Shown in pieces: positions 8,718 to 19,114 of a stretch of DNA of 64,000 nt (position 1 is its first letter; each line of letters begins with the position of its first letter). The DNA is from CAKMZU01 sp965248335 (GTDB lineage Bacteria; Pseudomonadota; Gammaproteobacteria; Pseudomonadales; DT-91): assembly GCA_965248335.1 (NCBI GenBank), contig CBDFIY010000003.1, forward strand, positions 744,001 to 808,000, given 5' to 3'. A program made the translations under genes and the position numbers. Under the pieces are notes generated by a model. It saw only the letters and a list, made by a program, of their open reading frames with translations. It did no database searches and was not told the DNA's origin.

Positions 8718-10244
8718 ATGTGCGGCATCATTGGGATTTTTTCCCACAGACCAGTCAATCAGGAAATTTATGACGGTTTAACGGTTCTCCAACACCGTGG
8801 GCAGGATGCCGCAGGAATAGTAACAAGCGATAACGGCATTTTTAATCAACGAAAAGCCAACGGCTTAGTCAGTGATGTTTTTCGTATGCGTCACATGCGC
8901 TTTCTTGAGGGTAATATGGGGATTGGGCATGTACGATACCCCACTGCCGGTAGTTCTAGCCCTGCATTAGCGCAGCCTTTTTACGTCAATTCACCTTATG
9001 GTATTTGTTTAGCACATAACGGTAACTTGGTGAATGCTGAAGCCTTATCGAAAGAGCTATTTAAAGAAGATTTACGCCATATTAATACTACTTCAGATTC
9101 AGAGGTTTTACTGAATGTCTTTGCAAATGAGTTGCAACGCCTAGGGAAATTAAAACCGAGCCCGAAAGATATTTTTGACGCCGTAAAAGCCGTGCATAAA
9201 CGTTGCTCTGGCGGGTATGCTGTTGTGGCAATGATTGCAGGTCACGGCATGGTGAGTTTTAGAGACCCTCAAGGGATTCGCCCTATCGTTTTTGGTGAGC
9301 GCGATTCTGTGGGCGGGAAGGAATACATGATCGCGTCAGAAAGCGTGGCACTGGATGTAGCCGGCTTTAAAAGTGTTCGCGACATCGCCCCAGGTGAAGC
9401 GGTTTTCATTGATATAGATGGTAACCTCCATACCGAACAATGTGCAACGCATGCAAAAACGACGCCTTGTATTTTTGAGTACGTCTACTTTGCTCGCCCT
9501 GATTCTATTATGGACGGAATTTCTGTTTATAAAACGCGTATGCGTATGGGTGAAAAACTGGCCGCTAAAATCTTGCGTGAGCGTCCTAATCACGATATTG
9601 ATGTGGTGATACCTATTCCTGATACGAGCCGTGTCTCTGCGCAGGCGCTCGCTTACAATATAGGCGTCAAATTCCGCGAAGGGTTGATGAAAAACCGTTA
9701 TATTGGGCGAACGTTCATCATGCCGGGGCAGCAGCAGCGTGAAAAATCCGTACGTCAAAAACTCAATGCGATTGAATTAGAGTTTAGAGGGAAAAACGTA
9801 CTGTTGGTTGATGACTCCATTGTCCGTGGCACAACGTGTCGACAAATTATTGAGATGGCTAGAGATGCAGGCGCTAAAAATGTCTATTTTGCTTCGGCCG
9901 CACCTGCGGTGAAATACCCCAATGTTTATGGCATTGATATGCCTTCTGCGCACGAACTGATTGCTTATAATCGAACAGAGGTCGATGTACAAGAAGCCAT
10001 AGGTGCTGATTGGCTTATTTATCAAGAACTCGATGATCTGATTGATAGTTGCCGAGAGGGTAATCCAGATGTCGATGCATTCGATTGCTCGGTTTTTAAT
10101 GGGCAATATATTACGGGTGACGTGTCGACTGAATACCTCGCAAGTCTTGAGGCAAGTCGTTCTGACGAGAAGAAATTCAAGAAAGAAAAAGATTTAGGTG
10201 TTGATGATGAATCTTCTGTTGATATCTATAATCATGGTTCGTAA
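8718..10244 (+). CDS. purF: Amidophosphoribosyltransferase
   Basis: A 508-residue enzyme for the first committed step of purine synthesis, making 5-phosphoribosylamine from PRPP and glutamine. The N-terminal nucleophile Cys2 is in MCGIIGIFSH, and the glutaminase domain continues with LQHRGQDAAGI. The PRPP-binding motif VLLVDDSIVRGTT is near residue 360. The length matches the proteobacterial type without a propeptide. metZ follows after 12 bases. Confidence 0.97.
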   Translation: MCGIIGIFSHRPVNQEIYDGLTVLQHRGQDAAGIVTSDNGIFNQRKANGLVSDVFRMRHMRFLEGNMGIGHVRYPTAGSSSPALAQPFYVNSPYGICLAHNGNLVNAEALSKELFKEDLRHINTTSDSEVLLNVFANELQRLGKLKPSPKDIFDAVKAVHKRCSGGYAVVAMIAGHGMVSFRDPQGIRPIVFGERDSVGGKEYMIASESVALDVAGFKSVRDIAPGEAVFIDIDGNLHTEQCATHAKTTPCIFEYVYFARPDSIMDGISVYKTRMRMGEKLAAKILRERPNHDIDVVIPIPDTSRVSAQALAYNIGVKFREGLMKNRYIGRTFIMPGQQQREKSVRQKLNAIELEFRGKNVLLVDDSIVRGTTCRQIIEMARDAGAKNVYFASAAPAVKYPNVYGIDMPSAHELIAYNRTEVDVQEAIGADWLIYQELDDLIDSCREGNPDVDAFDCSVFNGQYITGDVSTEYLASLEASRSDEKKFKKEKDLGVDDESSVDIYNHGS

Positions 10245-10256
10245 GGAAAACACTTT

Positions 10257-11450
10257 GTGACTGACGATAATCACGACATATTCACCGAGCTGGAAACGAA
10301 AGCCATTCGAATAGGGCATGAGCGTACGCATGAGGGCGAGCATGCAGAACCTATTTTTGCGACATCAAGCTATGTTTTTGATTCGGCGGAAGCCGCTGCC
10401 GACCGATTCTCTGGTGAGGTTCCAGGGAATGTTTATTCCCGTTATACAAACCCTACTGTAAGAATGTTTGAAAAACGACTTGCTGCCATGGAGGGTGCTG
10501 AAGATGCAGTAGCAACATCCTCTGGCATGGCCGCTATTTTAAGCACTTGCATGGCATTTTTACGTGCTGGTGATCATGTCGTGTGCTCAATGAGCGTTTT
10601 TGGCACAACCACAGTGCTTTTTACCAAATATCTTGAAAAGTTCGGCATTCAGACATCATTTGTAAAAGCCACGGATTATGACGCGTGGAAAATGACGGTG
10701 AATGACAAAACGCGCTTGTTTTTTCTCGAAACGCCCTCAAACCCATTATGCGACATTATCGATATTCAGAAAGTTGCTGATATTGCACATGCAGCAGAGG
10801 CTTTGCTGGTTGTTGATAATTGTTTTTGCTCACCGGCTTTGCAGCAGCCTTTATCTTTGGGGGCAGATATCGTGGTTCATTCAGCAACAAAGTATCTTGA
10901 TGGTCAAGGCCGTTGCCTCGGCGGCGCAGCGGTAGGCAGTAAAGCGTTAATGGATGAGGTACTCGCTTTTTTACGAACGGCAGGGCCGACCATGAGCGCT
11001 TTCAATGCCTGGATTTGTTTAAAAGGATTGGAGACATTAAATTTGCGTATGCAGGCACATTCTGCATCAGCAAAGGCGCTTGCTGAATGGCTAACAGAGC
11101 AGGCTGGCGTTGAGAAAGTTTTTTATGCAGGTCTAACAAACCATCCAGGCTTCGATCTGGCTACTAAGCAACAGAAATCCTATGGAGGCGTATTGTCTTT
11201 TCGTGTATGCGGTGGAAAAACCGAAGCATGGAAATTTATCGATGCGACAAAAATGCTTTCGATTACTGCTAACCTTGGTGATACAAAAACGACCATTGTT
11301 CATCCTGCAACCACGACACATGGGCGCTTGAGTGATGAGCAAAAATCTGAGTCAGGTATTACAGAAAACTTGATCAGACTTTCTGTCGGGCTTGAAGGGC
11401 TTCACGACATTAAAAAAGATTTGCAAAGAGGGCTTAACGCCATCGTGTAA
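10257..11450 (+). CDS. metZ: O-succinylhomoserine sulfhydrylase
   Basis: A 397-residue PLP enzyme of the Cys/Met metabolism class, which makes homocysteine directly from O-succinylhomoserine and sulfide. The PLP lysine lies in HSATKYLDGQGR at about residue 209, and YSRYTNPTVRMFEKRLAAMEGAE is the family's N-terminal signature. The start is GTG with an AAGGAA site upstream. The purF-metZ order is that seen in Pseudomonas, where direct sulfhydrylation replaces part of transsulfuration. Family members can be hard to tell apart; the context favours MetZ. Confidence 0.88.
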   Translation: MTDDNHDIFTELETKAIRIGHERTHEGEHAEPIFATSSYVFDSAEAAADRFSGEVPGNVYSRYTNPTVRMFEKRLAAMEGAEDAVATSSGMAAILSTCMAFLRAGDHVVCSMSVFGTTTVLFTKYLEKFGIQTSFVKATDYDAWKMTVNDKTRLFFLETPSNPLCDIIDIQKVADIAHAAEALLVVDNCFCSPALQQPLSLGADIVVHSATKYLDGQGRCLGGAAVGSKALMDEVLAFLRTAGPTMSAFNAWICLKGLETLNLRMQAHSASAKALAEWLTEQAGVEKVFYAGLTNHPGFDLATKQQKSYGGVLSFRVCGGKTEAWKFIDATKMLSITANLGDTKTTIVHPATTTHGRLSDEQKSESGITENLIRLSVGLEGLHDIKKDLQRGLNAIV

Positions 11451-11529
11451 GGCAGATTAAGATAATGAGTAAAAGCTGCGTTTAGACACCGGCGTGAGCG
11501 AAAACTTGTTACTAAAAGAATAAAAAAAC

Positions 11530-12438
11530 ATGCAAGAAGATATTGAACAAGCTATCAAAGCCGTGGCCTTTGCATTGAAAGGTAAGGAGTCTCAAGTACG
11601 GCTTGCATTCTGTTGCTTGCTTGCAAAAGGCCATCTTCTGATTGAAGATCTGCCAGGTATGGGGAAAACAACGCTTGCGCATGCTTTGGCGAGGGTTCTG
11701 GGCATTGACTTTAATCGTGTACAGTTTACCAGTGATATGTTGCCCGCCGATATCTTGGGGGCGAGTATTTTTGATGTAAACAAGCGCGAATTTCATTTTC
11801 ATCGAGGCCCTATTTTTACTCAGCTTTTGCTTGCTGATGAAATCAACCGAACGAACCCTAAAACACAAAGTGCTTTGCTTGAAGCTATGGCAGAAAAGCA
11901 AGTGACGGTAGAAGGTGAAACTTATCCTCTTGATGCGCCTTTTTTCGTGATTGCGACACAGAACCCTTTGTCGCAGTTAGGTACATTCCCCCTTCCAGAG
12001 TCGCAGCTTGATCGATTTTTGATGCGGATAACGTTGGGTTATCCATCCCGTGATGCCGAAAGGGAGCTATTGATGGCACATAAACATCAGCTTACCGATG
12101 GAATTGAGCCTTGTTTTTCAATAAAGCGGTTACAGCAATATCAAAAATTCATCGCGACAGTACATGCCTCTGATCAGCTGTTGGATTACCTGCAAGCCCT
12201 TTTAGCGGCAACGCGTAGCCATTCAAATTTGCGTTATGGTATTTCGCCAAGAGGCGCGATTGCACTTGTCAGTGCTGCGAAGTCTTGGGCGTTTCTGTAT
12301 GGGCGCGATTACTTGATCCCCGAAGATGTGCAGGCTGTTGCGCCCAGTGTTTTTACTCATCGCTTGAGCCATTCTGCAGATTCAGTTGATAATGCTGAGC
12401 GAATTGTAGCGGATATTCTAGGTTCGATTCGCGTCTAA
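11530..12438 (+). CDS. MoxR-type AAA+ ATPase
   Basis: A 302-residue AAA+ protein. Walker A is EDLPGMGKTTLA near residues 39-50 and Walker B is LLLADEINRTNPKTQSALLEAM; sensor 1 is FVIATQNP. MoxR ATPases act as chaperones for assembly or activation of partners, often proteins with VWA or DUF58 domains. Here it leads a three-gene set with a DUF58 protein and a TgpA-type transglutaminase, an arrangement widespread in bacteria whose exact role is poorly defined. Confidence 0.9.
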   Translation: MQEDIEQAIKAVAFALKGKESQVRLAFCCLLAKGHLLIEDLPGMGKTTLAHALARVLGIDFNRVQFTSDMLPADILGASIFDVNKREFHFHRGPIFTQLLLADEINRTNPKTQSALLEAMAEKQVTVEGETYPLDAPFFVIATQNPLSQLGTFPLPESQLDRFLMRITLGYPSRDAERELLMAHKHQLTDGIEPCFSIKRLQQYQKFIATVHASDQLLDYLQALLAATRSHSNLRYGISPRGAIALVSAAKSWAFLYGRDYLIPEDVQAVAPSVFTHRLSHSADSVDNAERIVADILGSIRV

Positions 12439-12508
12439 TAACCGCTTATTTCAGTCATTTTTCTTGCTTATGGAAAAGTAAAAGGTTTGTTTTTAAAGGA
12501 TATTTTTT

Positions 12509-13453
12509 ATGGCGAACTTTTTCAGAAAGACTTATCAATCATGGATGGATAAACGGTTACCGCAAGCACCCCAAATTGAGCTTACACAAAAACGCTTATT
12601 TGTTCTTCCTTCACGTAATGGCCTGCTGTTCCTTGGGCTACAGTTTCTCTTGATTTTGGTGGGGATTAATTATCAAAATAACCTTGCCTACGCATTATGT
12701 TTTTTTCTTTTCAGCCTCTTTTTATCAGCAATCATGTTAACTTTTTTCAATTTGAAAGGGTTGATTGTTGAGTGGGTACAAGCAAACCCCGTCTTTGTCG
12801 GTGAATCCGCGGCATTTAATCTGAGGCTAACCAAGACAACGACAACTCAGCATCACAGGTTACAGCTTGGATTTAAAGGGCAGCCGGTGAGTGATTGCAA
12901 TTTGGTGGCAGATAATGAAGTTTTTATATCCTTACCTGTTAAGGCAGTAAAAAGAGGGCGCTTGAAACCTGCTGGGTTTTTTATTAAAACACAGTACCCG
13001 CTAGGGATGGTTACTTGTTGGTCGAACCTTCGTATGCCGCTAGAAACAATCGTGTATCCGGCACCTATTTTTAAAAATGATAGCAGAGATGCCTCCGTGG
13101 AAGGCGATGCACCAAGACAAACCTATCATCGGGGTGATGAGGATTTTTACGGGTTTAAAGCCTATGAAGCAGGTGATTCACCTAGTCGGTTAAACTGGCG
13201 AGGTTTAGCCAAAGGGCAAGCGTTAACGACGAAAGTTTATCAATCGGGCCAAGATACGGCTTGCTGGGTGGACTGGTATTCTGTTGAGGGTAAAAATACT
13301 GAAGAAAAACTGTCAATTTTGTGTGGGCAGATTTTAATGTTTCATCAGTGCAATCAGGCTTTTGGTTTACGTCTGCCAAACCTTGAACTTGTGCCCGATT
13401 CGACATTTGTACACTACCATAAAGCCTTAACTGCGCTGGCATTGTATTCATGA
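12509..13453 (+). CDS. DUF58 domain protein
   Basis: A 314-residue protein with two adjacent membrane segments near residues 35-75, followed by a soluble region. The segment FKAYEAGDSPSRLNWRGLAKG near residue 215 corresponds to the conserved DUF58 core, which usually has a Y.xGD..R.I.W pattern. The last four bases overlap the next gene, so translation is coupled. The MoxR ATPase upstream is the likely functional partner. Confidence 0.87.
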   Translation: MANFFRKTYQSWMDKRLPQAPQIELTQKRLFVLPSRNGLLFLGLQFLLILVGINYQNNLAYALCFFLFSLFLSAIMLTFFNLKGLIVEWVQANPVFVGESAAFNLRLTKTTTTQHHRLQLGFKGQPVSDCNLVADNEVFISLPVKAVKRGRLKPAGFFIKTQYPLGMVTCWSNLRMPLETIVYPAPIFKNDSRDASVEGDAPRQTYHRGDEDFYGFKAYEAGDSPSRLNWRGLAKGQALTTKVYQSGQDTACWVDWYSVEGKNTEEKLSILCGQILMFHQCNQAFGLRLPNLELVPDSTFVHYHKALTALALYS

Positions 13454-15453
13454 GCAGAGTGTCCGTGAAATCATCTCATATACCTTATGCTGTGCCGCGA
13501 AATACCTTTCTCTGGTTGGTCGGGACGCTTACCTTTCTAATGCTCCCGCATCTGTCACGTTATTTGGTTTTATTGCTGCCCCTGTTAATCATTTGTATTT
13601 TTTGGCGAGTAATGATATTTCGGCAGCGAATGCCATTACCTTCCTTTTTAACGCGTGCTGTCCTTGTTATTTTTGGTTTTTCATCCGTATTTTTTTTACC
13701 CTTTTCTTGGTTGAGTTTAGAAACGGCTGTTGCCGTGTTATTGGTTGGTACGCTGCTTAAGCTTTTGGAGATGAAAACGTACCGTGATTTGTGGGTGTTG
13801 ATCTACCTTGGTTATTTCGTGATTGTTGCTCAACTTCTCTTTGATCAAACCTTAGTGTCCGCACTTTATATGCTGCTAGGAATATTGTTAGTGACAGCAT
13901 GCCTGATAACTTTAATGTCAAAGGCGACAGGTTTGTCTTGGGCATACCCTGTAAAATATGCGGCTAAAATGATGATGCTTTCTGTACCTGTGATGGTGTT
14001 GGGTTTTTTAGTTTTCCCTCGCCTTGATCCTTTCTGGACAGTGCCTCAGCCGAAAGGTAAAGGGAAAACAGGTATTAGCGAAACGATGCGACCGGGTGCC
14101 ATCAGTGAATTGGTTCAATCCGATGAGTTAGTGTTCCGCGTTGACTTTAAAGGAGACGTACCGCCGTTAGATGCATTGTATTGGAGAGGCCCAGTGCTAA
14201 GTGATTTTGACGGGCAAAGTTGGTCTATCAGCCAAGTAGGGTTTGATGCATCCCCGAGGATACAGCAGGCAGAGAACGGGGTAGATATTGTTTATGATGT
14301 CTTTATGGAACCCAGTTTTAGCACGTGGGTCTTTCCGTTGACGGCATTGATTGAAAGTAATCACTCACACCAATATTTTGCAGACTATAGCGTTAAAGCA
14401 CCAGCACCATTGACGCAAAAAACAGCATTCATGTTTCGCTCTGCAATTCAAAGCCAGCGAGACCTTGTTTTGAGCAGCTATCAGCGTAATCAGGCATTAG
14501 CATTACCTCGTGGCATCAACCCAAAGATGCTTGCCTTGGCCAAAAGACTACGAAAAGAGGCGAGAACAGAAGCTGATTTGATGAGACGCGTTAAACGTTT
14601 TTATTTAGATCATTCTTTCTCTTACACACTCAGTCCACCTCTGTATGGAAAACACGGCGTTGATGAGTTTTTGTTTACTGGCCGACAAGGGTTTTGTGAA
14701 CATTATGCCAGCAGTTATGTGGTGTTGATGCGTGCATTGGGTTTACCGGCGCGAGTGGTTACAGGTTACCAAGGTGCAGAAATCAACCCCTTAGAGGGTT
14801 ATTTTTCTGTGAGGCAGAAAGATGCTCATGCCTGGGCTGAAGTATGGTTGACGGGGCAAGGATGGGTGCGTGTTGATCCAACGGGGTTTGTTGCACCAGA
14901 ACGGATCAATCTAGGGAGTGAAGGGAGCCTTCAGGACGACCCCTTGTACCTTTCTGAAGCAGGATTTGCGCGGCGGCATTTTTCCAATTCGCAGTGGTAT
15001 CAAGCGCTAAGAAATCGTTATGACCAAATCAACTATCTTTGGACGGTATCTGTGTTGTCATTCAATGAAAGGAAGCAGTTACAACTCATGAGTGCTTTTT
15101 TAGGCGAGCGTAATTGGCAGCGCTTAGCGATCTATACAGCTATTCTATTCCTACTTATTTTTACGCTATTTTATTTTTTATTGAGCACTAAAAGAAAAAG
15201 GAAAAAGCTAAATAGGGTAGAGCGGGATTACCAGCGGCTCCTATTGAAGTTAGAAAAAAAAGGGATAATTAAACCTAAAGGGCAGGGGCCACTAGATTTA
15301 ACACGCCATATCGAAAAGTATTACCCCGTGTATTACCCAAAGGTTAGTCGGGCGATTAACCTGTATATTGAGCTGGCTTATCAAGAAAAAGCATCAGAGA
15401 TACTTTACCGGAAAAAGTGCAGGCAGCTTAAAAGATTCGTGCGCTATATTTAA
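13450..15453 (+). CDS. TgpA-type membrane transglutaminase-like protein
   Basis: A 667-residue inner-membrane protein. It has a cluster of membrane segments in about residues 15-190 (DUF3488 region), a periplasmic transglutaminase-like domain, and a last membrane segment near residues 558-578 with a charged cytoplasmic tail. The cysteine protease-like triad is visible: Cys in GFCEHYASSYVVLMRALG, His in DAHAWAEVW, and Asp in VRVDPTGF. The TgpA protein of Pseudomonas aeruginosa has this architecture and is essential there, although its substrate is not settled. It closes the MoxR-DUF58-TgpA operon. Confidence 0.9.
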   Translation: MSRVSVKSSHIPYAVPRNTFLWLVGTLTFLMLPHLSRYLVLLLPLLIICIFWRVMIFRQRMPLPSFLTRAVLVIFGFSSVFFLPFSWLSLETAVAVLLVGTLLKLLEMKTYRDLWVLIYLGYFVIVAQLLFDQTLVSALYMLLGILLVTACLITLMSKATGLSWAYPVKYAAKMMMLSVPVMVLGFLVFPRLDPFWTVPQPKGKGKTGISETMRPGAISELVQSDELVFRVDFKGDVPPLDALYWRGPVLSDFDGQSWSISQVGFDASPRIQQAENGVDIVYDVFMEPSFSTWVFPLTALIESNHSHQYFADYSVKAPAPLTQKTAFMFRSAIQSQRDLVLSSYQRNQALALPRGINPKMLALAKRLRKEARTEADLMRRVKRFYLDHSFSYTLSPPLYGKHGVDEFLFTGRQGFCEHYASSYVVLMRALGLPARVVTGYQGAEINPLEGYFSVRQKDAHAWAEVWLTGQGWVRVDPTGFVAPERINLGSEGSLQDDPLYLSEAGFARRHFSNSQWYQALRNRYDQINYLWTVSVLSFNERKQLQLMSAFLGERNWQRLAIYTAILFLLIFTLFYFLLSTKRKRKKLNRVERDYQRLLLKLEKKGIIKPKGQGPLDLTRHIEKYYPVYYPKVSRAINLYIELAYQEKASEILYRKKCRQLKRFVRYI

Positions 15454-15507
15454 CCTATCGTTTTGCTGAGGTACACTGGCTTTTTTTAATATAGAGAGTA
15501 TTGAATC

Positions 15508-16065
15508 ATGAATAGATATGTCCCAGCTCTTCTACTCGTTTTTCTTTTTGCTGGTTGTGCGTCCATGGGGAGTGGGACTAAAGCCGAAAAGCAGGGGAAA
15601 ATCATTTCTATGCGGAATGATGTGCTTAAGCACGTCTATGCCAAGCACCCTGACGCGCGTTCAATTATTGAATCATCTGTAGGTTATGGTGTGTTTAGCA
15701 ATGCAAACATTAATCTATTCTTGATTGCAGGTGGTACAGGATTTGGTGTTGTTAAGAATAACCAAACTGGGAAAAATACCTATATGAATATGGCTGAAGC
15801 CGGCGTAGGGTTAGGTCTTGGTGTTAAAGATTACCGAATAGTGCTTGTTTTCCATACACGTCAATCATTGAACCAGTTCGTCAAACATGGATGGAATGTT
15901 GCGGGTAATGCAGATCTTGCTGGTAAAGCATCCGATAAAGGCGGCTCGCTACAGGCTGCTTTTTATTCTGGCGGTATCACCATTTATACATTTACTGAAA
16001 GTGGCTTAGCTGTGCAGGCTGTTCTTAGCGGCACTAAATTTTGGAAAGATAGCGCCCTTAATTAA
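15508..16065 (+). CDS. SYLF/YSC84-domain lipoprotein
   Basis: A 185-residue protein with a lipoprotein signal: a hydrophobic N-terminus and lipobox LFAGC, with the lipidated Cys near residue 17. The rest fits the SYLF (YSC84) domain, with SVGYGVFSNANINLFLIAGGTGFGV and a C-terminal GGITIYTFTESGLAVQAVLSGTKFW-like ending. SYLF domains bind lipids in eukaryotes; the bacterial role is unknown. It is preceded by a possible promoter region and stands alone between the transglutaminase and the P450 gene. Confidence 0.82.
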   Translation: MNRYVPALLLVFLFAGCASMGSGTKAEKQGKIISMRNDVLKHVYAKHPDARSIIESSVGYGVFSNANINLFLIAGGTGFGVVKNNQTGKNTYMNMAEAGVGLGLGVKDYRIVLVFHTRQSLNQFVKHGWNVAGNADLAGKASDKGGSLQAAFYSGGITIYTFTESGLAVQAVLSGTKFWKDSALN

Positions 16066-16127
16066 ATAAGGAATTTATTTTCGTTAAGCTATTCTAACAC
16101 TTCTTGGAAGTTATTGAGGTGTAGCGT

Positions 16128-17378
16128 ATGTCTAAGCGATCTGAGGGAAATATTAAGGGAAATGATAAGACTAAAACATCGATTGATGCATGGGATGTGA
16201 GTGACCCAAAGGGGTTTCAGTCAGGTAGTGTTTTAGCCTTATTTAAGAGGCTTAGGGCTGAAGACCCGGTTCATTTCTGCCCAGAAAGCCCCTTTGGAGC
16301 CTACTGGTCAATCACAAAGTTCAAAGATATTTGCGAAATCGAAAAAAATACGGATGTATTCTCATCAGCTGCCGGTAGTGTTTTTATTTGGGAGCCTCAA
16401 GCGGATCTGCCTTTACCGAGTTTTGTTCAGATGGATCCCCCGCAGCATACGGCTTTTCGTATCCCTGTAGAGCCGGCTTTTTCAAAAGAGAGTTTGCTGG
16501 TTTTAAAAGAAAAAGTTCAATGGCATGTTGATGATGTTCTCGATCATTTACCTGTAAACCAACCCTTTGATTGGGTTTCTCACGTGTCCATTGAACTCAC
16601 CTCTCGTGTATTAGCACAGTTACTTAATTTCCCTTTGGCTGAAAAGCATAAACTGGTTCGGTGGAGTGACATATGTCTTTCCAGTGAGGTTCAAGGAGGA
16701 AATGTTCCAGAGGAAGAACGGCGTGAAGCACTTTCAGATTGTCTCGATGTTTTTAAAGAGATATTTCAGAAGGCACAACAGACACCCCCTGTGAATGATT
16801 TTATATCCTTGTTAGCACACCATGAAAATACGCGAGATATGGATGATTTCACATTGCTTGGGCAGGTACTCACGCTTATTGTGGCAGGAAGTGATACAAC
16901 GCGAAATTCAATGTCGGGCAGTATTTACTTTATGGATCAGTATCCTGAAGCCTTGAGTAAATTAAAGCGTAATGTTGCATTATTACCCAGTATGGTCTCT
17001 GAAGTGATTCGTTATCAAACGCCGATTGCGCATATGCGTCGAACGGCGATGAAGGACTATCAAATAGGCGAAAAAACGATTAAACAGGGTGATAAAGTCG
17101 TGCTTTGGTATTTATCCGGTAATCGTGATGAAAGTGAAATACCTAACGCCGATCAGTTTATTATTGATCGGCCGATGCCGAATTATCACCTCTCTTTTGG
17201 TCACGGTATTCATCACTGCATGGGGAGCAGAATAGCTCACCTTCAGCTACAAACCTTATGGACGGGGATTTTACAACGATTTGAGCGAATCAACGTCGAG
17301 GGTTCTCCGACTTATATTCAATCGAATTTCAGGCACGGCTTTGAAACCTTGCCTGTTCGAATAATGACTAAAGCTTAG
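16128..17378 (+). CDS. Cytochrome P450
   Basis: A 416-residue soluble bacterial-type P450 mono-oxygenase. The heme thiolate is Cys364 in FGHGIHHCMGSRIA. The oxygen-activating I-helix motif is AGSDTTRN near residue 255, and the ExxR pair is in SEVIRYQTP. The general features resemble the CYP125/CYP142-like class that oxidises sterol side chains or terpenes, but a family number cannot be given by eye. The facing gene on the other strand, which overlaps its 3' end by four bases, is a KstD-like dehydrogenase; this hints at steroid or terpenoid substrates. Confidence 0.9.
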   Translation: MSKRSEGNIKGNDKTKTSIDAWDVSDPKGFQSGSVLALFKRLRAEDPVHFCPESPFGAYWSITKFKDICEIEKNTDVFSSAAGSVFIWEPQADLPLPSFVQMDPPQHTAFRIPVEPAFSKESLLVLKEKVQWHVDDVLDHLPVNQPFDWVSHVSIELTSRVLAQLLNFPLAEKHKLVRWSDICLSSEVQGGNVPEEERREALSDCLDVFKEIFQKAQQTPPVNDFISLLAHHENTRDMDDFTLLGQVLTLIVAGSDTTRNSMSGSIYFMDQYPEALSKLKRNVALLPSMVSEVIRYQTPIAHMRRTAMKDYQIGEKTIKQGDKVVLWYLSGNRDESEIPNADQFIIDRPMPNYHLSFGHGIHHCMGSRIAHLQLQTLWTGILQRFERINVEGSPTYIQSNFRHGFETLPVRIMTKA

Positions 17379-19075
17379 TGTGACTTATCGCTAGATGCAG
17401 CAATATGTTTGGCCGCCAAATAACCAAAGGTCATCGCAGGGCCAAGCGTTGACCCAGGGCCTGGGTAGGTTGGAAGGACAGCCATTGAACAATTGCCACA
17501 AGCATAAAGCCCTTCAATCGGTTTTCCACTTTTGTCTAGTACTTGCGCATTGTCATTGGTTACCATACCTCCCTGTGTGCCAAAGTCGCCGGCATCAAGT
17601 TTTAATGACATGAAGGGGCCTTTTTCCAACTTTCCTAAACAGGGGTTGGGCTGAAATTCAGGGTCTCCGTAATAACGATCATAGGCTGAGTCACCGCGAT
17701 TGAAATCGAGGTCTTTTCCTGTTTCTACATAGCCATTGAATTGCTCAATCGTATTCTTTAAACCTTCACCATCAATACCTACTTTACTTGCGAGTTCTTC
17801 AGGTGTTTCGCCCGAGGCTAAAAAACCTGTTTCGAAATAGGCTTTAGGCAGTAGGGCGTTTGGCATTACTGCAGGCCAGACACTCCTTTTTACTCTAAAG
17901 TTGGCATCAAAAATCATGTACATGGGGATACAGGGGTTTTCATCAGTGTGTGCATCGAATGTTTCTTTAAGGAATGACATGTAGTTTTGCGATTCGTTAG
18001 AGAAGCGTTTACCGGCTTTATTCACAACAATCGTACCGGGTAGAGATTTGTTGATAATGCTTAAAAATGGGTACTCAGCACCGGGGATTCCTTTCGTTGT
18101 ACACCACCAAGCTTGATTCATTAAAGCGGTGTCAGCACCGACATCAATAGCAGCACGAATAGCATCACCTGTATTGGTTTTGTTACCCGCACTCCATTGT
18201 GTATTGCTGGGTTTGGGTAAATATTGTTCACGCATGGCTTGGTTATGTTCGAAGCCGCCTGCGGCCAAGATAACGCCTTTTCGTGCACGTATATTTTTCA
18301 GTACACCATTTTGCTCGATAACAGCACCCACAACTTTGCCGTTTTCGGTAATGAGTGATTTAAAGGGCGTGTTAGTGTGTACGTTGATGCCACGGTCTTT
18401 GAGCGAGAGGAAAAGACGGATAACACCCGCGCCACCACCGGTTGTTTTTCGTGAAAATCCTTTTCGTTTAAGTAACCAGGGAATATCTTTGTAATGATCC
18501 CAGATTATCTTAATCATTTTTCCTGCCCAGCCCTTTAATTTGGAAATGATAATGTGACCTTCCACTTGGGTGATCGCAAATTTTCCAAACATATACATTA
18601 CGCCGCCTGTTAAAAAGCGATCCATGTCTTCGTTGAGCTCTGAAAGCATAATAGGCTCAGGTTCCATGGAGCGATGGCCGGTTTTAGCGCCCTTCAAGTT
18701 ACTAAAATAGTCAGGGTATTTCTCTAATGACTGATAACGTACACGGGTATGGTTGTGTAAAAAGTCAACCATTTCTGGCCCTGCTTTGAGGTATGATTCA
18801 AGCATCTCTGGGCGAGCGATATCTTCCGGGATGGTGTTTTTCAGGTAAGTCAGTGCCTGCTCAAAAGAGTCGTCTGTTGTGTGTTCGCGTGCGTAGCGGT
18901 TATTGGGAATCCATACACCACCGCCAGACAGGGCGCTAGTGCCGCCAAACTTTTCGCTCTTCTCAATAATCATGACATCGGCTTTTGCGATATCGTTGGC
19001 AGCGAGTGCTGCAGTCATAGCGCCATTGCCAGAACCTACAATGAGTACGTCGATCTCTTTGTGCCAGTGCGTCAT
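17375..19075 (-). CDS. FAD-binding dehydrogenase, 3-ketosteroid delta-1-dehydrogenase-like
   Basis: A 566-residue flavoprotein of the fumarate reductase/KstD family. The N-terminal DVLIVGSGNGAMTAALAA binds the ADP part of FAD, ALSGGGVWIPNN follows, and the C-terminal YPGPGSTLGPAMTFGYLAA closes the flavin site. KstD enzymes introduce the 1,2 double bond in the steroid A ring; relatives act on other 3-oxo compounds, so the substrate is inferred. It ends tail to tail with the P450 gene and starts 39 bases downstream of the small DUF1145 gene, which lies before it on the same strand. Confidence 0.82.
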   Translation of the reverse strand: MTHWHKEIDVLIVGSGNGAMTAALAANDIAKADVMIIEKSEKFGGTSALSGGGVWIPNNRYAREHTTDDSFEQALTYLKNTIPEDIARPEMLESYLKAGPEMVDFLHNHTRVRYQSLEKYPDYFSNLKGAKTGHRSMEPEPIMLSELNEDMDRFLTGGVMYMFGKFAITQVEGHIIISKLKGWAGKMIKIIWDHYKDIPWLLKRKGFSRKTTGGGAGVIRLFLSLKDRGINVHTNTPFKSLITENGKVVGAVIEQNGVLKNIRARKGVILAAGGFEHNQAMREQYLPKPSNTQWSAGNKTNTGDAIRAAIDVGADTALMNQAWWCTTKGIPGAEYPFLSIINKSLPGTIVVNKAGKRFSNESQNYMSFLKETFDAHTDENPCIPMYMIFDANFRVKRSVWPAVMPNALLPKAYFETGFLASGETPEELASKVGIDGEGLKNTIEQFNGYVETGKDLDFNRGDSAYDRYYGDPEFQPNPCLGKLEKGPFMSLKLDAGDFGTQGGMVTNDNAQVLDKSGKPIEGLYACGNCSMAVLPTYPGPGSTLGPAMTFGYLAAKHIAASSDKSH

Positions 19076-19114
19076 GGTGAACCTTCGTCTTTATAAATTG
19101 AGTATTTGTAATAT

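Noticed and set aside
9336..9758. A 140-codon minus-strand frame inside purF
   Set aside because: It is antisense to a highly conserved coding region and has no family resemblance.
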